Of a DNA stretch of 64,000 nucleotides, positions 50,769 through 58,939 are shown in pieces. Within the stretch, counting starts at the first letter, position 1. Every line of letters begins with the position of its first letter. Source of the DNA: Spectribacter acetivorans (GTDB lineage: Bacteria > Pseudomonadota > Gammaproteobacteria > Nevskiales > Salinisphaeraceae); the NCBI RefSeq assembly GCF_031846305.1, contig NZ_JAVRHY010000005.1, positions 62,001 through 126,000 on the forward strand, given 5' to 3'. Below the pieces are notes generated by a model. It saw nothing but the letters and a program-made list of their open reading frames with translations, had not been told where the DNA came from and made no database searches. A program made the position numbers and the translations under genes.

Positions 50769-52682
50769 ATGGCTGCCGATCCGGAACTGCTGGCGGATTT
50801 CCTGGCCGAGGCCGGAGAGCTGCTCGATGGCCTGGAGGCCGACGTACTCGGCCTGGAACACGATGCCGATCCGGCCCGCCTGAACGCGGTATTCCGTGCG
50901 TTTCATACCGTCAAGGGCGGGGCGGGCTTCATGGCGCTGGACGCCGTGGTGGACGTCTGTCACCGCGCGGAAGAGCTTTGCAATGGTCTGCGCAGCGGCA
51001 GCTATGCGGTGACGGCGGAAATGGTTGACGCCCTGTCCGCGGCACTGGAAACCCTGCAGTCGCAACTCGATGCGGTGCAGGCCGGTGAGTCGCCGCCACT
51101 GGCTGACCCGGCCCTGCTGGCGGCCCTGAAACCACCTGGCGCCCGGCACACCCCGGCGCCGGTTTTGGCCCCCGCACCGGTAGCTGCCCCGTCTTCGACT
51201 GAGGAAGAACACGTTACCGATGCGGCGGTGGATCCCACCGAGGCTGCCGTATCCGACTGGCTGGCGGGCATGTCGCCGCCGGCGGCTGAATCACCCGCAG
51301 CCGGCGAGGACACCATTACCGAGGATGAATTCGAGGCCCTGCTCGACCAGCTGCACGGGGGAACGCCACCGGCTCCCACGGCGGTTGTCGCGCCCCCCGA
51401 TTCCCCGCCGGTTGCCCCCCCCGCCGGTGCGGCGGCGCCATCGCCGGCCCGGGTTCAGGCACCGCTCAAGGCGGCCGAGACCAGCGTGCGGGTCGAGACC
51501 CGACGCCTGGATCGGGTGATGAACCTTGTCGGCGAACTGGTCCTGGCACGCAACCGGCTCAAGGCCAGGCGTACCGACGCCGCATCCTCCGAACTGGACA
51601 AGGCGATCTCGGCGCTGGATGGCGTGACGTCGAGTCTGCAGTTATCGGTGATGCAGATCCGCATGCAACCGGTTGGTCGTGTTTTCGCCCGCTTCCCCAA
51701 GATCGTCCGTGATCTGGCCCGCAAGCTGGGCAAGGAAGTGGAGGTCGAGCTGGTCGGTGACGACACCGAGCTGGACAAGAACCTGGTGGAGTCACTGGCC
51801 GATCCGCTGGTGCATCTGGTGCGCAACGCCGTGGATCACGGCATCGAGGACCCGACGACCCGTCAGCGGATGGGCAAACCGCGGGCCGGCCGGCTGACCA
51901 TCAGCGCGGTGCAGGCCGGGGACCACATTCTGGTGAGCATCGCCGACGACGGTGCGGGCATCGATGCCAACGTGCTGCGCGCCAAGGCGGTGGAGCGTCA
52001 GGTTATCGATCGCGAGACGGCAGCCCGCATGGAGATCGCGGAATGCCTGCGAATCATCTTCATGCCGGGTTTCTCCACCCGTGACGCGGTATCCGACGTG
52101 TCGGGCCGCGGCGTGGGCATGGACGTGGTCAAGTCGGCGATCGAGTCGCTGGCCGGCCAGGTCGAGATTGTTTCCGAGCCGGGCCGGGGCACCACCATGG
52201 AGATCCGCGTGCCACTGACGCTGGCGATCCTGCCCACGCTCATGGCCTCGGTGGGGCCCCGGATCATCGGCTTTCCCCTGGCCACCGTGGGAGATGTCAT
52301 CGCCCTGGACCCGGCTCGCATGCGCGTGGCGGAAAACCGTCGCGTGCTCATGCTCCCGGACGCCGAACTACCAATCCATGATCTGGCGGACTGGCTTGGC
52401 TGTCACCCCCACGAGGCAACCCGCCATGTGGTTATCGTCGGCGCCGGCGGGGAGCGTCGCGGCCTGATTGTGGATGCCGTCCAGGGCCGCGAGGAAGTCG
52501 TCATCAAACCGCTGGGTGCACTGCTGGAGGATATCGGTGGACTCTCCGGCGCGGCGGTGACCGGCGACGGCGCGATCGCACTGATTTTGGAAGTCAACGG
52601 GTTGCTCAAGGTTCTGGCCCGCATGCCGTCAAGCAGGGCAGTCGAGACGACAGGGACCGAGCGGTCGGGGACGGTGGCGTGA
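50769..52682 (+). CDS. cheA: CheA, flagellar chemotaxis histidine kinase
   Basis: 637 residues. HPt domain with H46 in FRAFHTVKGGAGF; a long proline/alanine-rich stretch (about 110-240) containing the short motif ITEDEFEALLDQLHG; dimerisation and kinase domains (ETRRLDRVMNLVGELVLARNRL, LVRNAVDHGIEDP, DDGAGI, FMPGFSTRDAVSDVSGRGVGMDVVKSAIESL); C-terminal CheW-like domain. A folded P2 domain is not evident, unlike the second CheA at 56454. Confidence 0.96.
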   Translation: MAADPELLADFLAEAGELLDGLEADVLGLEHDADPARLNAVFRAFHTVKGGAGFMALDAVVDVCHRAEELCNGLRSGSYAVTAEMVDALSAALETLQSQLDAVQAGESPPLADPALLAALKPPGARHTPAPVLAPAPVAAPSSTEEEHVTDAAVDPTEAAVSDWLAGMSPPAAESPAAGEDTITEDEFEALLDQLHGGTPPAPTAVVAPPDSPPVAPPAGAAAPSPARVQAPLKAAETSVRVETRRLDRVMNLVGELVLARNRLKARRTDAASSELDKAISALDGVTSSLQLSVMQIRMQPVGRVFARFPKIVRDLARKLGKEVEVELVGDDTELDKNLVESLADPLVHLVRNAVDHGIEDPTTRQRMGKPRAGRLTISAVQAGDHILVSIADDGAGIDANVLRAKAVERQVIDRETAARMEIAECLRIIFMPGFSTRDAVSDVSGRGVGMDVVKSAIESLAGQVEIVSEPGRGTTMEIRVPLTLAILPTLMASVGPRIIGFPLATVGDVIALDPARMRVAENRRVLMLPDAELPIHDLADWLGCHPHEATRHVVIVGAGGERRGLIVDAVQGREEVVIKPLGALLEDIGGLSGAAVTGDGAIALILEVNGLLKVLARMPSSRAVETTGTERSGTVA

Positions 52683-53428
52683 GCCTGGACAAGATGAGTT
52701 TCGCCGGCCTGGTGATGGCCGTAGTTGCGGTTCTGGGCGGCAGTATTCTCAAGGGTAGTGGCCTGGGCGCGCTGTGGAGCAGCGCCGCGTTCGTGATCGT
52801 TTTCGTGGGGACGTTTGCGGCGGTATTCATTCAGACGCCGTTTCCGACCTTCCGCCGCGCGTTGGTCATCTTGCGCTGGGTATTCTCCCCGCCCGCGCTG
52901 GCGCCGGTCGAAACCATGGGCCGGATCGTCGAGTGGTCCAACATCGCCCGCAAGAGTGGTCTTCTGGGGCTGGAAGCCGAGGTGGAGTCGCAGCCCGATC
53001 CGTTCGTGCGCAAGGGTCTCCAGATGCTGGTTGACGGGGCTGAGCCCGCCACCATCCGCAGCGTGCTGGAGGTGGAGCTCAATACCCGCGAACACACCGA
53101 ACAGCAGGCCGCCAAGGTATACGAGGGGCTGGGCATTTACGCCCCCACGCTGGGCATTCTCGGGGCGGTTCTGGGGCTCATGGCAGTGATGCAGAACCTG
53201 TCCGACCCGGACAAGCTTGGCCACGGCATTGCCACCGCCTTCGTGGCCACCATCTACGGCATCGGCTCCGCCAACCTGATCTTTCTGCCGATCGCGGCCA
53301 AGCTGAAGGGCACGGTCAACGCGCAGTCCCGTCACCGCGAAATGCTGATCGAGGGCCTGGTGGCGATCGCCCTGGGTGAAAATCCGCGCAATATCGAATC
53401 GCGCCTTCAGGGCTTCCTCGAGATATGA
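52679..53428 (+). CDS. motC: MotC, MotA-type stator protein
   Basis: 249 residues. GTG start overlapping the cheA stop. Four membrane segments (about 6-25, 30-50, 150-172, 180-205), a cytoplasmic loop with EHTEQQAAKVYEGLGIYAPTLGILGAVLGLMAVMQNL, the MotA/TolQ/ExbB family signature with the conserved proline. Forms a proton channel with MotD. Confidence 0.94.
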   Translation: MSLDKMSFAGLVMAVVAVLGGSILKGSGLGALWSSAAFVIVFVGTFAAVFIQTPFPTFRRALVILRWVFSPPALAPVETMGRIVEWSNIARKSGLLGLEAEVESQPDPFVRKGLQMLVDGAEPATIRSVLEVELNTREHTEQQAAKVYEGLGIYAPTLGILGAVLGLMAVMQNLSDPDKLGHGIATAFVATIYGIGSANLIFLPIAAKLKGTVNAQSRHREMLIEGLVAIALGENPRNIESRLQGFLEI

Positions 53429-54339
53429 GCGGGAGCAGCCGCCGGCAACGCGGGCACCAGGAAGATCACGTCAACCACGAGGCCTGGGCCATTCCCTATG
53501 GTGATCTGATCACTCTGCTGCTGGCGTTCTTCGTGGTGATGTACTCCATCTCCTCGATCAACGAAGGCAAGTACCGGGTGCTTTCCGACGCCATGATGAA
53601 GGCGTTCAACAGTCCGGCGCGCACCATCCATCCGATCCAGCTGGGGAGAACCCGTCAACGGGGTGATGACAGCGATCAGAAAGTCAACATCATCAAGCCG
53701 CAGACGATCGAGCAGTCCATCGGCGGTTCCGCCCGAGCCATTCGCCACGACGCGATCTTTCCGCCGCCAATCCCGCTACGAGCCGGCGTGCCGATCGTGG
53801 CGTCGCCCGACGGGTCCGGGACGGCGGCCGCCCAGGCGCAGATCCAGGCCGTGGCGGAGCGGATCCGTGAGGCCCTTGCCCCCTTGATCGCTGCGGACAT
53901 GGTCACCGTCCGGGAGTTGCCTGCCGGGGTGGAAGTGGAGATCAACACCGACATTCTTTTCGTCAGCGGCTCGGCCGAGGTCGAGGATCGGGCCCGGCCG
54001 GTGCTGGCGGATCTGGCGGCCGTGCTGTCAGGGTTGCCGAACCCGCTGCGTATCGAGGGCCATACGGACAACGTGCCGATCCGCACGCCCCGCTATGCCT
54101 CCAACTGGGTGCTGTCGGCAGCTCGAGCCGCCAGCGTGGTGGAGCTGTTCGCGGCCGAGGGTCTGGCGCCGGCACTGATGAGCGTGCACGGCTACGGCGA
54201 GTACCGCCCGGTGGCCGACAACACCACCGCCGGGGGGCGCAACGCCAATCGGCGGGTGGTCGTGCTGGTCCGCACGCTGCCGGACATCCAGGGTTTGCCC
54301 GGTGGCCTGGCCGGCCGCCCCGGGCCCACCGCGGGATAA
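53425..54339 (+). CDS. motD: MotD, MotB-type stator protein
   Basis: 304 residues. One membrane segment with the proton-binding aspartate D27 (AIPYGDLITLLLAFFVVMYSIS). Periplasmic OmpA-type peptidoglycan-binding domain (about 185-285: IEGHTDNVPIRTPRYASNWVLSAARAASVVELF, GYGEYRPVADNTTAGGRNANRRV). Overlaps motC in ATGA. No motA/motB pair is in this window. Confidence 0.95.
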   Translation: MSGSSRRQRGHQEDHVNHEAWAIPYGDLITLLLAFFVVMYSISSINEGKYRVLSDAMMKAFNSPARTIHPIQLGRTRQRGDDSDQKVNIIKPQTIEQSIGGSARAIRHDAIFPPPIPLRAGVPIVASPDGSGTAAAQAQIQAVAERIREALAPLIAADMVTVRELPAGVEVEINTDILFVSGSAEVEDRARPVLADLAAVLSGLPNPLRIEGHTDNVPIRTPRYASNWVLSAARAASVVELFAAEGLAPALMSVHGYGEYRPVADNTTAGGRNANRRVVVLVRTLPDIQGLPGGLAGRPGPTAG

Positions 54340-54345
54340 CGGCTC

Positions 54346-55125
54346 ATGCGTATTCTCGCGGTGGCCAACCAGAAAGGCGGGGTGGGCAAGACCAGCACCG
54401 CTGCCGCGTTCGCAGGGCTCGCCCGCGATGACGGGCCGGTGCTGGTCGTCGATCTCGACCCGCAGGGTTCCCTGACCCACTACTTCGGCCTAGCCCCGGT
54501 CGGTGCCGATCGGGGCGTTTACCCGGTGCTGTCGGGCCAGGCAGGCCTGGCCTGCCAGATCCGGACCGCTGTTTGCGAGGGCGTGGATCTGGTCCCCGCC
54601 GGCACCGCGTTGGCGTCGCTTGAACGCGAACAGGGGCGTGCCGCGGGTATGGGGTTGCGGTTGATGCAGGCACTCGACAGTGTTGCCGCGGCCTATGCCT
54701 GGGCCGTGCTGGATGTGCCGCCGGCGCTGGGCGTGCTCATGATCAACGCACTGGCGGCCGCCGACCATCTGCTCATTCCCACGCAGACCGATCCGCTGGC
54801 ACGCCACGGGGTGGAAGCCATGATCCGCACGGTGGCCATGGTCAATCGCAGTCGCCCGCAACCGCTGGCGTTCTCCATCCTGCCCACGTTCTTCGACCCG
54901 CGCACGCGCGCCGGCAAGGCAGGGCTTGATGCCCTGGCGCAGGCGCATCCGAGTGCGTTGCTGGATACGGTGATACCCATGGATACGAAGGTTCGCGAGG
55001 CCGCCGAGGCCGGTCAGCCGATCGGCATGTTCTGCCGCAGCTGCCGGGCGGCGGCTGCCTATCAACAGGCCTGGATGCGGCTGGCGCCGCGGGTTGCCGG
55101 GCGCCAGTCGCAGGTAGCGGCATGA
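54346..55125 (+). CDS. ParA-family ATPase of the chemotaxis cluster
   Basis: 259 residues. Deviant Walker A NQKGGVGKTS, then VVDLDPQGSLTHYFGL, LDVPPALGVLMINALAAADHLLIPTQTDPLARHGVEAMIRTV. This is the ParC/ParA-like ATPase found between motD and cheW in polar-flagellate gammaproteobacteria, where it places chemotaxis arrays at the pole. It is distinct from FlhG. Overlaps cheW in ATGA. Confidence 0.88.
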   Translation: MRILAVANQKGGVGKTSTAAAFAGLARDDGPVLVVDLDPQGSLTHYFGLAPVGADRGVYPVLSGQAGLACQIRTAVCEGVDLVPAGTALASLEREQGRAAGMGLRLMQALDSVAAAYAWAVLDVPPALGVLMINALAAADHLLIPTQTDPLARHGVEAMIRTVAMVNRSRPQPLAFSILPTFFDPRTRAGKAGLDALAQAHPSALLDTVIPMDTKVREAAEAGQPIGMFCRSCRAAAAYQQAWMRLAPRVAGRQSQVAA

Positions 55126-55637
55126 GCGCGACCCTCGAAGTGAACTCGCGGGCTGATTCGTCGCTGGCAGTGACCACGGCCGTGCCGGTCAGGGACCGAT
55201 GGATTCAGTTTGCCATGGGCGATGAGCAGTACCTGATTGCGGTGCTTGAGGTGCAGGAGGTCATGCGCATGCTGGCGGTCACCCCCGTGCCGGGCACGCC
55301 GCCGGCGGTGATCGGTGTGATCAACGTACGCGGTCGCATCGTGCCGGTCGTGGATCTGGCCCCGCTGCTCGGGCTGGCGCGACAGCCGGATACCGAGGCC
55401 ACCCGGCTGGTGATATTCGATCTCGACGACACGGCGGTGGCGCTGCGTGTGGATCGAGTGGCCGGCGTGCGCCTGCTCGACCGGAACGACATTCAGCCAC
55501 CGCCGGCCGCCGGTATGCGTCCCGGCAAGGTACCTGTTTCCGGCGTCTGCGATATCGACGGCCATATTCTCATGGTGCTCGACCGCGAGGCGCTGGCGGC
55601 GGAATTTCGGCACCGCCCCGGTGCGGCGGAAGTTTGA
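55122..55637 (+). CDS. cheW: CheW-family coupling protein
   Basis: 171 residues. CheW domain from about residue 25: WIQFAMGDEQYLIAVLEVQEVMRM, PAVIGVINVRGRIVPVVDLAPLLGL and a conserved C-terminal block KVPVSGVCDIDGHILMVLDREAL. Last gene of the cheY-cheZ-cheA-motCD-parA run. The N-terminal 25 residues are an unconserved extension. Confidence 0.93.
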   Translation: MSATLEVNSRADSSLAVTTAVPVRDRWIQFAMGDEQYLIAVLEVQEVMRMLAVTPVPGTPPAVIGVINVRGRIVPVVDLAPLLGLARQPDTEATRLVIFDLDDTAVALRVDRVAGVRLLDRNDIQPPPAAGMRPGKVPVSGVCDIDGHILMVLDREALAAEFRHRPGAAEV

Positions 55638-55733
55638 CACCCCGGCAACGATTCGCCGTCCCGGATGCGGAGTTGACACCGATGAATCTGATAAATGTGT
55701 TTTTAAACAGGTATTTGTTGGATTTTAGCGCCG

Positions 55734-55749
55734 AGGCACAGCAGTTGCA
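55734..55749 (+). promoter_or_regulatory. Sigma-54-like promoter of the second chemosensory operon
   Basis: AGGCAC-AGCAG-TTGCA matches TGGCAC-N5-TTGCW except at the first base, after an AT-rich stretch (55690-55730). The predicted start near 55760 coincides with the STAS gene's start codons, so either the mRNA is leaderless or the site is a chance match. Confidence 0.5.
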
Positions 55750-55761
55750 AGAGGATGAATG

Positions 55762-56064
55762 ATGACCATATCCGAACAACACGCAGAATCGCTTTCGCTG
55801 GGGTCCGACCTGTCCGTTCGCACGGCGGGGGGGCTGCGCGATCAGTTGCTGCATTCGCTGTCCATGATGGGCCCCGTGACCCTGGATGGCGCCGAGGTGG
55901 CGCGGGTGGACGCGGGCGGGTTGCAGCTGCTCGTGGCCTTCTGCCGCGACCGGGCGGCGGCCGGCGGCACGGTGGCATGGCTGGCACCGAGCGCTGCGCT
56001 CATCGAGGCAGCCCGGCTGGCCGGGCTTGCCGAAACGCTGGGTCTGTCCGACCCGACGGGTTAA
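55762..56064 (+). CDS. STAS-domain protein heading the second che operon
   Basis: 100 residues from ATG 55762; ATG 55759 is 3 bases earlier. The single STAS domain has the pattern beta-strand LGSDLSVRTAGGLRDQLL, then PVTLDGAEVARVDAGGLQLLVAF, with aspartate D47-A-G replacing the usual D-S-S/T-G, so the phosphorylatable serine appears to be absent or shifted. STAS proteins of this kind precede cheY-cheA-cheW operons in several proteobacteria; their role is not settled. AAGAGG lies 7 bases upstream of ATG 55762. Confidence 0.82.
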   Translation: MTISEQHAESLSLGSDLSVRTAGGLRDQLLHSLSMMGPVTLDGAEVARVDAGGLQLLVAFCRDRAAAGGTVAWLAPSAALIEAARLAGLAETLGLSDPTG

Positions 56065-56080
56065 CGGAGAACAACCGATC

Positions 56081-56443
56081 ATGACAAGCATTCTTGCCGT
56101 GGACGATTCCGCTTCAATGCGGGAGATGGTCCGCTTCACACTGGCCGAGGCCGGGTTCGATGTCACCGAGGCCGAGGATGGCCAGGCGGCGCTGGAAACC
56201 GCCCGGACGCGCGAATTCAACCTGGTACTGGCGGACGTGAACATGCCGCGCATGGACGGCATCTCCCTGGTCCGATCGTTGCGCGATCTGCCCGCCTACA
56301 AGTTCACGCCCATGCTCATCCTCACCACTGAGAGTGGCGCCGACAAGAAGCAGGAAGGCAAGGCGGCAGGTGCGACCGGATGGCTGACCAAGCCGTTCGA
56401 TCCGGACACGCTGGTCGCCACCGTCAACCGCGTACTGGGCTAG
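56081..56443 (+). CDS. CheY-like response regulator of the second che operon
   Basis: 120-residue single-domain receiver with acidic pair D8-D9, phospho-acceptor D52 (LADVNMPRMDG), switch threonine in ILTTES and lysine in WLTKPF. This TTESGxxKKxxGKAAGATGWLxKPF block is typical of CheY partners of F7/F8-type CheA proteins and differs from flagellar CheY at 49735. Probably the target of the CheA at 56454. Confidence 0.93.
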   Translation: MTSILAVDDSASMREMVRFTLAEAGFDVTEAEDGQAALETARTREFNLVLADVNMPRMDGISLVRSLRDLPAYKFTPMLILTTESGADKKQEGKAAGATGWLTKPFDPDTLVATVNRVLG

Positions 56444-56453
56444 GACGAGTCCC

Positions 56454-58406
56454 GTGGGTATCGACATCGAGCGTTTCCACCAGACCTTCTTCGAGGAAAG
56501 CCGCGAAGGTCTGCAGATTCTGGAGACCGGGCTTCTGGCCCTGGATCAGGGCACGGCGGATCCGGACGCGCTCCATCAGATCTTCCGCGCCGCGCATTCG
56601 ATCAAGGGCGGCGCGGGAACCTTCGGGTTCACCGCAATTGCCGATTTCACTCACGGCGTGGAGTCCACCCTCGACCAGTTGCGGGAAGGCCGGCTGACGC
56701 CCGACCGTGATCTGATCGATATCCTGCTTCGGGCGGCGGATGTGATGTGCATGCTGCTGGATGCCGCCCAGTCCGGGGACGACGTCGATATCGATGCGAT
56801 CACCGCGACCCAGCAGGCGCTGGCCGCCTACCAGCCGCAGACAGCGATTGTGCGCGACGACGCGACTGCGTCTTCGGCCCCGGTGACCGAAACCACCTGG
56901 CGAATAAGCTTCCAGCCGCATGAAGCGTTGTTCGCATCCGGCAATGAACCGTTGCGCCTGCTGCGGGAACTATCCGGCCTGGGGGCGCTGCAAGTCGAAC
57001 CGGATCCGACCCGTCTGCCGCCCCTCGACACGCTTGATCCCGAGGCCTGTTACCTCGGCTGGACGTTGACCCTGACTACCAGCACGGACCGGGCGCAGGT
57101 CGAGGAAATATTCGCCTGGGTCGAGGACGAGTGCGATCTGGTGATCGAACCGTTGCCTGCGCCGTCGCCGGAACCGACCGCGGCAACGGCGGAAGGCGAT
57201 GAACCGCCCGCCCGACGGCAGCCTGCCGCTGGCGGCGAGAGTTCACTGCGGGTGTCGGTGGACAAGATCGATGCCCTGATCAACCTGGTCGGCGAGCTGG
57301 TCATCAACCAGGCCATGCTGCAACAGCAGGCCCAGGACCTCGACCCCGTACACAACGAGATGCTGTTATCGGGTCTGTCGCAGCTGGAGCTGCATACCCG
57401 CCGGTTGCAGGAAGCGGTGATGGCCACCCGCATGGTGCCCATGGCGTTCGTGTTCAATCGTTTCCCACGGGTGGTACGCGACCTCGCCGGACGGCTGGGC
57501 AAGCGGGTACAACTGGAAACGCTGGGGGAAAGCACGGAACTCGACCGCGGGGTGATCGAACGCATCACCGATCCGCTCAATCACATTGTGCGAAACAGCC
57601 TGGATCATGGGCTCGAGACCCCCGAGCAACGGCGTGCCGCCGGCAAGCCGGAGACCGGCACGGTCACCCTGGAAGCCAGCCATGAAGGCGGCCATATCGT
57701 CATCCGTGTGTCCGATGATGGCCGGGGCCTCGACCGCGCCCGGCTGCTGGCCAAGGCCGCCGAGCGTGGCATCCCGTGCCAGGAATCGATGAGCGACGCC
57801 GAGGTATGGCAACTGATCTTCGCGCCCGGGTTTTCCACCGCGGCCGCCGTCACCGACGTGTCCGGCCGTGGTGTGGGCATGGATGTGGTCAAGCGCAACA
57901 TCACCAACCTGAGCGGGCAGGTGGAAGTCGCCTCGGAAACTGGCCGCGGCACCGATATCACCATCCGGCTACCGCTGACGCTCGCGATCCTCGACGGCAT
58001 GACCGTCGCGGTCGGGGCAGAAAACTACATCATCCCGCTGCACAGCGTGGTCGAATCGCTCCAGCCCGGCGGCGCTGACGTGCGCCGCCTTGCCGGCAAC
58101 AGCAAGGTGGTCCGCTTCCGTGAGGAGTTCCTGCCGCTGGTGTCGGCCGCGGCATTCTTCGGCGTGGCGCGGGCAGACGGCGACAACGGTGCAGTCATCG
58201 TGGTGGTGGAATCCGGCGGCCAGCGCCTGGCCCTGCAGGTGGACGACCTGCTGGGTCAGCAGCAGGTGGTGATCAAGAGCCTGGAGGCCAATTACCGACA
58301 CGTGGCCGGCGTGGCCGGCGCCACCATCCTGGGCGACGGCCGCGTCGCTCTTATCCTGGATATCGGCGAGCTGATCGGCGCGACGCGCCGGCCGGCCGCC
58401 GCCTGA
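56454..58406 (+). CDS. cheA: Second CheA-type histidine kinase
   Basis: 650 residues, GTG start with AGGACGAG upstream. HPt with H48 (FRAAHSIKGGAGTFGF); a P2-like docking region about 148-240 (WRISFQPHEALFASGNEPLRLLRELSGLGAL, CYLGWTLTL); dimerisation (SVDKIDALINLVGELVINQAML); ATPase (HIVRNSLDHGLETPEQR, DDGRGLD, FAPGFSTAAAVTDVSGRGVGMDVVK); C-terminal CheW-like domain. Complete and likely active. Better preserved P2 than the flagellar CheA. Confidence 0.95.
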   Translation: MGIDIERFHQTFFEESREGLQILETGLLALDQGTADPDALHQIFRAAHSIKGGAGTFGFTAIADFTHGVESTLDQLREGRLTPDRDLIDILLRAADVMCMLLDAAQSGDDVDIDAITATQQALAAYQPQTAIVRDDATASSAPVTETTWRISFQPHEALFASGNEPLRLLRELSGLGALQVEPDPTRLPPLDTLDPEACYLGWTLTLTTSTDRAQVEEIFAWVEDECDLVIEPLPAPSPEPTAATAEGDEPPARRQPAAGGESSLRVSVDKIDALINLVGELVINQAMLQQQAQDLDPVHNEMLLSGLSQLELHTRRLQEAVMATRMVPMAFVFNRFPRVVRDLAGRLGKRVQLETLGESTELDRGVIERITDPLNHIVRNSLDHGLETPEQRRAAGKPETGTVTLEASHEGGHIVIRVSDDGRGLDRARLLAKAAERGIPCQESMSDAEVWQLIFAPGFSTAAAVTDVSGRGVGMDVVKRNITNLSGQVEVASETGRGTDITIRLPLTLAILDGMTVAVGAENYIIPLHSVVESLQPGGADVRRLAGNSKVVRFREEFLPLVSAAAFFGVARADGDNGAVIVVVESGGQRLALQVDDLLGQQQVVIKSLEANYRHVAGVAGATILGDGRVALILDIGELIGATRRPAAA

Positions 58407-58418
58407 GCGGAGGGCAGT

Positions 58419-58910
58419 ATGTCCGAGTCAAGCGATCCCCAGCGCGGCGGCAACCCGCCGACCAATGAATTTCTGACCTTCACCCTCGGCGACGAGGAAT
58501 ACGGCGTCGACATCCTCAAGGTGCAGGAAATTCGCGGGTACGAAACCGTGACCCGCATCCCGGAGTCGCCGAACTTCGTCAAGGGCGTGATCAATCTGCG
58601 CGGCACCATCGTGCCGGTGGTGGACATGCGGGTGAAGTTCGAGCTGGAAACCGTGGCCTATGACGAGTTCACGGTGATGATCATTCTCAACCTGGCGGAT
58701 CGTACGGTCGGCATGATCGTGGACGGGGTGTCCGACGTCATCGATCTGACCAGCGATCAGATTCGCCCGGCCCCCGAATTCGGCGGCAGCTTTGACGCCG
58801 ACTACATCACCGGCCTCGGCGTGATCGAGGACCGCATGCTCATTCTTGTCGACATCGAGCGACTCATGCTCAGCGAAGAAATGGCGCTGGTCGCCGCGGC
58901 CGCTGCCTGA
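58419..58910 (+). CDS. cheW: Second CheW coupling protein
   Basis: 163 residues. Canonical CheW: EFLTFTLGDEEYGVDILKVQEIRGYETVTRIPESPNFVKGVINLRGTIVPVVDMR and IGMIVDGVSDVIDL-type (VGMIVDGVSDVIDLTSDQIRPAP). Closer to enteric CheW than the protein at 55122. GGAGGG 8 bases upstream. Links the receptor at 58940 to the CheA at 56454. Confidence 0.96.
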   Translation: MSESSDPQRGGNPPTNEFLTFTLGDEEYGVDILKVQEIRGYETVTRIPESPNFVKGVINLRGTIVPVVDMRVKFELETVAYDEFTVMIILNLADRTVGMIVDGVSDVIDLTSDQIRPAPEFGGSFDADYITGLGVIEDRMLILVDIERLMLSEEMALVAAAAA

Positions 58911-58939
58911 TCGCGCCCCTTACCGGAGGAACCCAAACC

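Noticed and set aside
51128..51430. Pro/Ala-rich stretch in the first CheA as a possible frameshift or assembly error
   Set aside because: The frame stays open, the flanking HPt and kinase domains are in the same frame, and such linkers are normal in CheA proteins.
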